Source of the DNA: Fremontodendron californicum | Taxonomy: Eukaryota > Streptophyta > Magnoliopsida > Malvales > Malvaceae | NCBI GenBank assembly: GCA_030761205.1 | Contig: JAULJL010000004.1 | Coordinates: forward strand, 38,102,172-38,166,171 | Reading direction: 5' to 3' | DNA length: 64,000 nt | Shown: positions 58,201 to 64,000 of the stretch, in pieces | How positions within the stretch are numbered: position 1 is the stretch's first letter | Layout of the letters: every line of letters starts with the position of its first letter | Program-made: the position numbers and the translations under genes | Notes under the pieces: model-generated | Databases searched by the model: none | Told to the model about the DNA's origin: nothing | The model's input: only the letters and a program-made list of their open reading frames with translations

Positions 58201-61121
58201 TTCAATTTGTGAACGATTAATTGGAGAGATGGATTATCATATCCATTTATTTGCACAGCAGGGTTTACCGAAGTTCCACTGGTGTTGACACCAGAGGATG
58301 GTAAACCTCTTTCTCCGGTCATGGCTGTTTTAACCATCAGGATTTCTTCCTCAAGGCTCTGATACCATGAGTGCAGCAGTGAAGAAAAGAGAGAAAAGAT
58401 AATATTTCTGCTTATCTTTACAATGCTGAAATTACAAGGTTTAAATAGAGAAAAAGAACCTACAAATCTGCCTATAAATCTGCCAATAATTCTGCCTAAA
58501 AATCTGTTTCCAGGTTTTCTGCATTATGCTACCTTAATTCTAGGATTTACAAATCCCTAAGAATCTTTTCCTGATTTTCTGCATTATGCTACCTTAATTC
58601 TAGGATTTACAAATCCCTAAGAATCTTTTCCTGATTTTCTGCAGTGGTAATATGTGGTGCAAACTTATGAAAATCTCAAAAATCTGACTGCTGTAGTAAG
58701 TCTACTAAGAGCATCAGCGTTAGTTTCTATTAAATCATTCTTCTATTGATTGATAACAGTATATGGCTTGTTCCAAAAGTCTCTTTAGTGACTTCTAATG
58801 GTACTTTCATTTGAGTGTTTGTCTAATTGTTTTTGTTGGCTCTTCAGGAGGTTGCTGTGAAGAAGTTTTTAGATCAAGACTTCTCTGGTGATGCATTGGT
58901 TCAATTTAAATGTGAAGTAAGCCCCAGAAAATAACTTCTTAGAGCATGCTTGTTATTTCTTCTTATGCGTGTGAGCTCAACTTTCCTGTACAATTGAATA
59001 AATTTACATTGGGATCATCTCTGTTTGGTGACCCTGTGCAGGTTGAAATGATGTTAAGGTTGAGGCATCCAAATGTTGTTCTTTTCATGGGAGCTGTTAC
59101 TCGCTCGCCACATTTCTCTATACTGACAGAGTTTCTTCCCAGGTTGATTTTCTTTATACGATCCAAATAGTTCTCTCTTTAGTCTTCAATGTTTCCGTAA
59201 TTAGTAAGTTTACATTTGTTTGCACATTCTTTTATGGGTATTTAGTGGGTATTTTAAACTTCTTGGTGGTTTCCCTCTGGTTTTAAAGGATTAATCCAGA
59301 AAATAATATTAGCACTTGAACTCTGTCCTCATGGAATGTTGTGGGCATATTTTGTCACTGATGTCACATTTATAGATATTAGGTATCGGACTCGCTTCCT
59401 TGTGCCCTTTTTGATGCATTTACCGCAATTTAAGCTACTAAGTACATACATTTTGTGCTTTGCTGTGTATGAAAACACTGAATCCTTCACTAGATGGGTG
59501 TTTTCATTTTGATTCAGATAAATTAGACCTCTTTATTTTTTTTCTGGTTTCTGCCAAGAAATTGATTAATTTAAAAGGACAAGGCTGGCCATCCTGTCTT
59601 ACATTCTTCTTGCTCCTCCCTCACTGTTATTCAGGGGAAGTTTGTATAAGCTACTGCATCGACCCAATCCTCAACTCGATGAGAAGAGACGAATGCGAAT
59701 GGCTTTTGATGTGGTAGGAGTCACAAGTGAATGAATTATTTAATTTTCTTTTGCTTCATATTTTTCGCTAAAGTCTCTGGGTCTGCCTTTCCCTTTCACT
59801 CTTCTTCCCTTCCTGGTTATAATTTCTATTTAAGTGAAGGTTTCTTATTGTTTACAGGCTAAAGGAATGAATCATTTGCACACAAGCCATCCTACTATAG
59901 TGCATCGAGATTTGAAAACACCAAATCTCCTTGTTGATAAGAACTGGGTTGTAAAGGTGCTTATCTCAAATTCATTTTCTGGCTAAAGTCTTCCTTGATT
60001 TTGCTCATGGGTTATTTAAGCAGCTTTACAGATTGCTTTATTTTCTGCTGAAAGATGTCTTCTGAATTTTTTCGAACATGTTTGCTTCTTCTCTATTCAG
60101 GTCTGTGATTTTGGGTTGTCACGCTTGAAGCATCATACTTTCCTGTCTTCGAAGTCTACTGCTGGAACGGTAGTATTACTAAAAGATAATCCTTGTTGTT
60201 CACTTTGTGTTTTGTCTTACTTTCCTATTTATCCAAATCTGTCTTACTTTTTATAAAGTAAAAGTTTGCTGTTGGACTGCAGCCTGAATGGATGGCACCA
60301 GAAGTTTTAAGGAATGAACCGGCCAATGAGAAGTAAGTGATTTTAACTGCACGATAGCATGCATGTGTTACTCTTTGGCATTTCTATTCTGTTTCTTATA
60401 CAAATATACTGGCTTGGTTGCAGATGTGATGTGTACAGTTTCGGTGTGATATTATGGGAGTTGGTTACTTTACGTATTCCTTGGAAAGGTTTGAATCCTA
60501 TGCAAGTTGTTGGAGCTGTTGGATTCCAGAATAGGCGTCTAGAAATTCCCGAAGATGTTGATCCAATGGTTGCACAGATTATACGCGAATGTTGGCAAAC
60601 GTGAGTTCTAGACATTATTTATGTCACATTTATCTATATTAGCAGAATGATTATATAATCCTTTCCTAACTCAATCTCTTTTGAATGTTTGATTGATCTT
60701 TCATTTCTTGGGTACTCGTTATAAACATCTGAAAAGAAATCCTGGTAATCTTATCCTCCCATTAAGTAAAAGAATTTGTTATCAGAATCAAGTCAAAATG
60801 CTATAAATAGCAGATTGAAATTGGGAGGAAATGTGGGATTATCAAAGCCTTCCAATAAACCTTGTTAGTCGGCTTTTATGATTACTCATTGCTAGCGACT
60901 CTGTTTATCGTGCAAGAACAGTGACGATGATTCTAATGAGCTCTTGTTATTTTTGACAGCCTGCTATATATGTTGAAAATTTTGCATTAATCGTACCCTT
61001 TTTTTTTATTTGCAGGGAGCCACATTTACGACCATCATTTGCACAGCTCATGTCCCGACTACGATGTCTTCAATGTCTGTATATTGAAAAGCCAAACTCT
61101 AGAAACAAAATTATAGGATGA
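49209..61121 (+). CDS. EDR1-type Raf-like MAPKKK (B3 group)
   Basis: Thirteen exons: 49209-49625, 50775-51215, 51461-51564, 51899-52941, 53305-53345, 58848-58916, 59042-59142, 59635-59713, 59858-59956, 60101-60169, 60283-60332, 60424-60600, 61016-61121. They sum to 2796 nt (931 aa), all phases consistent. The N-terminus MSKMKHLLRKLHIGGG, the EDR1 domain (about residues 135-345, including LGRLDVGLSRHRALLFKVLA and LPCMLVKGSYYTGTDDGAVN) and a long Ser-rich linker precede a C-terminal kinase domain. The kinase has P-loop GIGSYGEV, catalytic Lys in EVAVKKF, HRDLKTPNLLVD, DFGLSRLK and WMAPEVL, all intact. EDR1-group kinases act in defence, senescence and stress signalling upstream of MAPK cascades. 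It looks closest to the MAP3K-delta members near EDR1, not EDR1 itself, judged from memory. Intron 5 carries a 5.1-kb copia insertion between the P-loop exon and the catalytic-Lys exon. Confidence 0.93.
53555..53830 (-). repeat. 3' LTR of the copia element
   Basis: 276 bp, identical to the 5' LTR. It contains an internal 60-bp tandem duplication (starting near 53701 and 53761, TTCTGCATTATGCTACC...). Confidence 0.93.
53831..53842 (-). other. Polypurine tract of the copia element
   Basis: On the minus strand, CTTGAGGGGGAG immediately precedes the TG of the 3' LTR. It lies just downstream of the polyprotein stop codon. Confidence 0.8.
53838..58337 (-). CDS. Copia gag-pol polyprotein (intact, 1499 aa)
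   Basis: A single 1499-codon frame from the ATG at 58337, with no stop or frameshift. In order: gag with retrotran_gag-type sequence (LNGKNYLEWAQSIKLMIDG near residue 45); a zinc knuckle CDHCNKPRHTRETC (about 268-282); aspartic protease core DSGATDH (about 380); integrase with an HHCC region (H-x4-H, C-x2-C around 520-555) and catalytic Asp/Asp/Glu in HSDVWGP (about 575), FRSDNGKEY (about 640) and GVAERKN (about 670). Reverse transcriptase with LDVKNAFLNGELEEEVFM (about 1095) and YVDDI (about 1181) follows, then RNase H with FTDADWAGS, SSAEAEF and CDNKAAICIA. The order protease-integrase-RT-RNase H is that of Ty1/copia. It is translated from the element's own transcript, antisense to the kinase gene. 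Confidence 0.96.
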   Translation of the reverse strand: MVKTAMTGERGLPSSGVNTSGTSVNPAVQINGYDNPSLQLIVHKLNGKNYLEWAQSIKLMIDGKGKFGHLTGETKKPAEDDPSFRIWRSENSLVTAWLVNSMEPTIGKTYMFLPTAKDVWDSVREMYSDLENSSQIFELKTKLWHSKQGDRDVTEYYNEMRGLWQELDLCYNDMWENANDHVRYMKRIENDRVYLFLAGLNRSLDEVRGRILGKQPLPSLHEVFAEVRREAGRRKIMLGDSNQSPTEASALVTKANHNNPRQSRKGDKVWCDHCNKPRHTRETCWELHGKPSNWKPRSFNRDSKAFQTSTSEQEASNGSGGINETSSFSKEQLDQLYKLFQSTQFSNVSSSCSLAQKGNYLQAIAFNVSVNSNYPWVIDSGATDHMTGCSKLFSSYSPCAGNQKIKIADGSLSAIAGKGSVAISKTFVIHNVLHVPNLSCNLLSISKLTHDLNCCAKFFPNHCEFQALDSGKMIGNARESDGLYYFEDESSIRRQAQITGLRSVSISSNDEVMLWHFRLGHPNFQYLKYLFPSLFKNKNPSSFQCDICQIAKHHRVSFPIQSYKFSKPFALIHSDVWGPCKTATISGKKWFLTFIDDHTRICWVYLLKEKSEVGNIFKSFYNMVETQFQEKIQVFRSDNGKEYFNHILGNYFLEKGIVHQSSCIDTPQQNGVAERKNKHLLEVARSLMFTTKVPKYLWGEAILTATYLINRMPSRVLNFQTPKNRFNELFPLTRLISNLPLKVFGCVAFVHIHSHNRSKLDPRALKCVFLGYSPTQKGYRCFDPQTKKNFVTMDVTFFESQSFFDTPLQGENQYEDSLIELELEKIDSVCDLEQKSHLPTNSHLPTDFNILVQPINNNLDSLESGKSPMKERQLTLMPQQDIETRPETEKNSELRVYSRTKQIQNKGAITTMQNQKSVPNPEPEIFDPPNSGIPSESCPSQTDSFDFPIALRKGVRSCTKHPLSKYVSYEKLSPSFLAFTSQLSSVDVPKNIQEALKVPEWKEAVFEEMNALKKNGTWEKVYLPKGKTPVGCKWVFSIKFKSDGTLERYKARLVAKGFTQTYGIDYQETFAPVAKLNTVRVLLSLAVNLEWPLHQLDVKNAFLNGELEEEVFMDAPPGFEDQFGTKVCKLKRSLYGLKQSPRAWFERFTRSVKNQGYCQAQTDHTMFIKHTGTGKIAILIVYVDDIILTGSDDNELARLKKCLAAEFEIKDLGSLRYFLGMEVGRSQKGIVLSQRKYVLDLLRETGMSGCKPSDTPMDTNQKLGGKTEGVPVEKGMYQRLVGKLIYLSHTRPDIAFAVSVVSQFMHSPYEEHLEAVYRVLRYLKGTPGKGLWFKKGDSRTVEIFTDADWAGSITDRRSTSGHCAFLWGNLVIWRSKKQNVVARSSAEAEFRAMANGVCEIMWLKRVLEELKLSPESPMKLFCDNKAAICIANNPVQHDRTKHIEIDRHFIKEKLESRILCMPFIPTDQQLADGLTKSLPRTNFETLISKLGMIDIYAPT
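58356..58367 (-). other. Primer-binding site of the copia element
   Basis: TGGTATCAGAGC on the minus strand, directly after the CA end of the 5' LTR. It is complementary to the 3' end of initiator tRNA-Met, the usual primer for plant copia elements. Confidence 0.9.
58368..58643 (-). repeat. 5' LTR of the copia element
   Basis: 276 bp, identical to 53555-53830, including the internal 60-bp duplication. A TTTAAATAG motif (plus strand, near 58441) sits in a weak promoter context. Confidence 0.93.
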
Positions 61122-63061
61122 TGAAGAGTGCAGTGTTTGATGTAATAAGTATTTGATTAGCTGTTTCATGGCTCAAGAGCCAGGCAGGCAGCCGGAAGGT
61201 TTTCGTTTTATGTGCAAAGAAAGTTAGAGATAGGAGTGGGAAAGTGATGGCTCATTCGAAGTGGGGGATCAGCACTTTCCATCCTGAACAGAGTGGATTC
61301 CTCTTTAAGCAAGCAATGGAGGATCTCACTTAAAATTTGTGTTTAGTATTATGAATAGGTAGCATCTGTCAATTGTAAGAAAGTTCCTATAGGAAAAAAA
61401 AAACAAAAAGAGGAAAGGAAAGGAAAGGAAAGGAAAGGAAAGTAAACAGTGTTCCAAGTTCTTTACCTGTGGGGGGGTCTTTGTTTTGGGTAAAGAAATC
61501 CCAATCCCTGGAATTGTAAACATGTGATCTCTACAGCTCATTGTGGAAACCAAAAAAAAAAAAGAGAAAGGAATTATTTGCAAATAATGTGCTGCTTTAT
61601 TCTCAATATTCTTCTGTAACTAAATTGGATTATTAGGCTTCGATTGGATTATTAGGTTTTACATATTTTTTTTGTTTGTTCGACAAAAATTTGTTTGGTT
61701 AGTGAAAAACGACTTATTAGTCAACAAAAAATAATTTATTAATCAACGAAAAATGAAATTATTTTTTTGAAATAATTTTTAGAAAAGAGTCATTTATGGA
61801 TAGAGTTACTTGTCAAGTTCATGAGTTTAATTTGAATCGGATTTTAGATATGATTTTTTTAGGCTTGAATTTAACTTTACCTAATCCAAAATATTATTAT
61901 ATGAATAAAAAGTATTTTATTTTAATTCAAAAAACATTTAAGATTAATATCAAAGGCCTTTTAAAGTTTTAATTTTAAATATTATAATTCTGACTATTAT
62001 TAAATATTAATATTTTATTAATAAATAGTATTATATTATTATTATTTTAATGATAAAAAATAAATATTCATATAATAAACAATATTTTCATTATTTATTG
62101 ACAAATATATAATATAAAATATTATTTTAATAATGTTAATCATTTTTTAATATTTTAAATTTAAAATAATATAATATTTTTAATATTTTAATGACATGTT
62201 TTTATATTACTATTTAAATAAATAATACTTTTATGATTTAATAATAAATATTTTTCAATATAAAAATATTAGTATTTTAATAGTATAAATATTTTTAAAA
62301 TTTAATAATAAATATTATTATTTTAATATTTTATATTAAGAAAAATAATATTTTAATAAGAATACTATTTTAAATATTAATATAAATAATGTATTAATAA
62401 TAAATAGTATTTTTTAAGTATTTAATATTAATATAATATTTTAATATTAAATACGATTATTAAATATTAATATTTTAATAATAAATTATGATATTTTTAA
62501 TAAAATGTTTTAATAATTATGTTAATATTACGAATTGAAGAAAGAAAAAAAAGAGCATATCTTTTAGAAAAAAAAATATTTTTTCCTCGAATCATTCAAA
62601 TAATAAATAAAAAAATCAACATTTTTCGAGAAACAAATGGGCTTGTTGTTTGAAAATTTTCCATTTCATTTTTAACTAGGGAATCAGGACTTTAACCTCA
62701 TTTGCTTGAAATATAATAGCAAAGAAAAGTTGTTGCTCAGGCAAACTGTGGAAAGCTGATCTTCTTCCCCATTACCCAAACCAAAATATAAAATTCCTTC
62801 TCCATATTTGCCACCAATTAAATCCCATCATTTCATTTTGGTTGTTTTTCATTCCTACTCTTTTGATTCTTTCTGTTCTTTTAATCTCTTATTGGCAGTA
62901 ATATTGTTTTTTTCATTTTTCTTAATTAGATAGAAAAACCAACAACTTTTAACAATTCCTTGGACCTGGAAAGTAACATCAAGAAACTAATAATAAAAGA
63001 GAAGAAGTAAACTAAAATCCATTAAAATAATCTCAGTTATCAAGTGAACAACAACAGAACC
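61122..63061. other. Kinase 3' UTR and AT-rich spacer before CGLD27
   Basis: The first 250-300 bp are likely 3' UTR. A (GGAAA)n run lies at about 61411-61441. About 61860-62560 is extremely AT-rich, built from irregular AATATTTTAATAATA-type repeats without a clean period. No gene seen. The region from about 62700 on is more mixed and probably holds the CGLD27 promoter and leader. Confidence 0.5.
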
Positions 63062-63735
63062 ATGGGCACCACACTCCTCCTCCACCACCTATCACCAAAA
63101 TCGCCACCAGCCTCCGCCCCAAGCTTCCCCTTCCCGGCCTTACCAGTCTCAAAACCCAGATTTCTCCCTCTTCACCCCATCAAAACAACTAATCCAATTA
63201 TCAAAACAATCTCATCTTACAAAAGTGGAAATGGCAGCAATACACCTCCCCGGCCCGAAACAGAGTGCCCTGTTCCACACGAACAACAACCCATAAACGA
63301 ATACCAATCTATCTCCACATCTTTCCCTTTCTCTTGGGCCTCGTTAGATCTTGTCGAATACTGCTCTCGCTTGTTCGTTACGGGTGCTTCTTTCGCGCTC
63401 TTTATTGGTCTACCAGTAGCCTGGTTCGGTTCAGTGGGGCCCAAATCCGAGCCGGTGAATCTGGTTCTTGCAGCGGTTTCGAGTGGGATTCTTGTAGTTA
63501 CAATTGCTGTTTTGAGGATGTATTTGGGTTGGGCTTATGTTGGGAATCGCTTGCTCAGTGCCACTGTAGAATGTAAACTCCTCTGTTTTTTTTTTTTTTG
63601 AAGTTTTTGTTTCATTCAAAAATTTGTTCCTTTTTCTTTTCTCTGGTAACCAAAATTGCCGCTTTGATGGATTGCTTATGGGATTTCTCTTTTGCATGGC
63701 TTGCAGATGAAGAAACAGGGTGGTATGATGGACAG
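63062..63735 (+). CDS. CGLD27: CGLD27-like DUF1230 (Ycf36) plastid protein, 5' part
   Basis: Exon 1 is 63062-63572 and exon 2 is 63707-63735, joined by an intron with GTAAAC donor and TTGCAG acceptor; exon 2 ends at a GTATTG donor and the gene runs out of the window. I chose the ATG at 63062; an in-frame extension to 63044 lacks an ATG. The first 60-70 residues (MGTTLLLHHLSPKSPP...) are Ser/Pro-rich and basic, as in a chloroplast transit peptide. The DUF1230 core follows: CPVPHEQQPINEYQSISTSF, FPFSWASLDLVEYCSRLF, hydrophobic segments around ALFIGLPVAWFGSVGP and ILVVTIAVLRMYLGWAYVGN, then EETGWYDGQ. The family is conserved in the green lineage and diatoms, is encoded in some algal plastids as ycf36, and is a membrane protein linked to photosynthetic fitness under iron limitation. 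The biochemical role is not established. Confidence 0.9.
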
Positions 63736-64000
63736 GTATTGTTCATGTCTACTTTTATTCTTAGGCTTTATTTTAGTTGAATCAATTGCCGCTTCATTTT
63801 ATGTTAATCTTCTGTTTTCTACCATGCAATGTTTTCAATTTCACCTAGTAATAACTATTTTCATGTAATGTTCTTGTTTCCTGTTTGGTGTTTTCTTGAA
63901 TCCTTGTATATATATATGATCTTCCCTTCAAATCCAAGTAACTTTCTAAGTTTCTGCTAACCTAAGATGTCACTCATCCACTTAGGTTCCTAAACAGTTA
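63736..64000 (+). other. Second intron of the CGLD27-like gene (incomplete)
   Basis: AT-rich intronic sequence after the GTATTG donor, continuing to the window end. The remaining exons are not in the window. Confidence 0.7.

Larger units (their letters stand above)
53555..58643 (-). mobile_element. Full-length Ty1/copia retrotransposon with identical LTRs, in intron 5 of the kinase gene
   Basis: 5089 bp in antisense orientation to the host gene. LTRs of 276 bp (58368-58643 is the 5' LTR and 53555-53830 the 3' LTR) read identically on comparison. The ends are TG...CA, and the target duplication GTGGT is perfect (53550-53554 and 58644-58648). The primer site TGGTATCAGAGC (initiator-Met tRNA type) directly abuts the 5' LTR, and a purine tract CTTGAGGGGGAG precedes the 3' LTR. 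One uninterrupted gag-pol frame fills the interior. Everything needed for movement seems present, so it is a very recent insertion and potentially active. Confidence 0.96.

Noticed and set aside
63044..63061. Upstream extension of the CGLD27 frame (NNNRT)
   Set aside because: There is no ATG before 63062 in this frame; the apparent start is GTG.

Overview
This is AT-rich nuclear DNA from a eudicot plant. The genes have many GT-AG introns and plant-specific families: a mitochondrial glycine decarboxylase P-protein, a Raf-like MAPKKK of the EDR1 group, a DUF1230/CGLD27 plastid protein and a B-class GATA factor. The elements between them are typical of plants: Ty1/copia and Ty3/gypsy-type LTR retrotransposons, hAT MITEs, Helitrons and a Mutator-like fold-back. 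I cannot name the species.

Layout: 545-1147 is a small intronless acidic-protein gene with a strong promoter. 4589-11808 is a complete but non-autonomous LTR retrotransposon. It has a 5-bp target duplication and LTRs of 953 and 1025 bp that differ in length by exactly six 12-bp units. In place of gag-pol it carries an antisense, intron-containing gene with a plant mobile domain. 13386-17769 is a 4.4-kb palindrome with a perfect 9-bp target duplication, a Pack-MULE-like fold-back. It carries exons of SPIKE1 (a DOCK-type GEF) and a PPR gene, and its right arm holds a GC-rich hAT MITE. 19716-23545 is a degenerate 21-bp satellite. 24387-25206 is a broken LLM-domain GATA gene. 25200-31700 holds Helitron, MITE and inverted-repeat sequence.

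31892-37752 is an intact 15-exon GLDP gene (1050 aa) with one GC-AG intron and a hAT MITE in intron 14. 38489-42500 is a head-to-tail cluster of Helitrons. 42500-49200 is AT-rich DNA with several MITEs. 49209-61121 is an intact 13-exon EDR1-type MAPKKK gene (931 aa). Its fifth intron contains an antisense full-length copia element (53555-58643) with identical LTRs and one uninterrupted 1499-codon polyprotein, so the insertion is very recent. 63062 to the window end is the 5' part of a CGLD27-like gene.

The host genes are unrelated single loci (photorespiration/one-carbon metabolism, stress and ethylene-type signalling, a plastid membrane protein) and form no operon or cluster. The unusual biology lies in the mobile DNA: two gene-capturing elements, one fold-back and one retrotransposon with a spliced antisense gene, are placed so that they could make double-stranded RNA matching host genes. 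Coordinates, exon phases and repeat counts were worked out by hand from the sequence; family assignments come from recognised motifs, not database searches.
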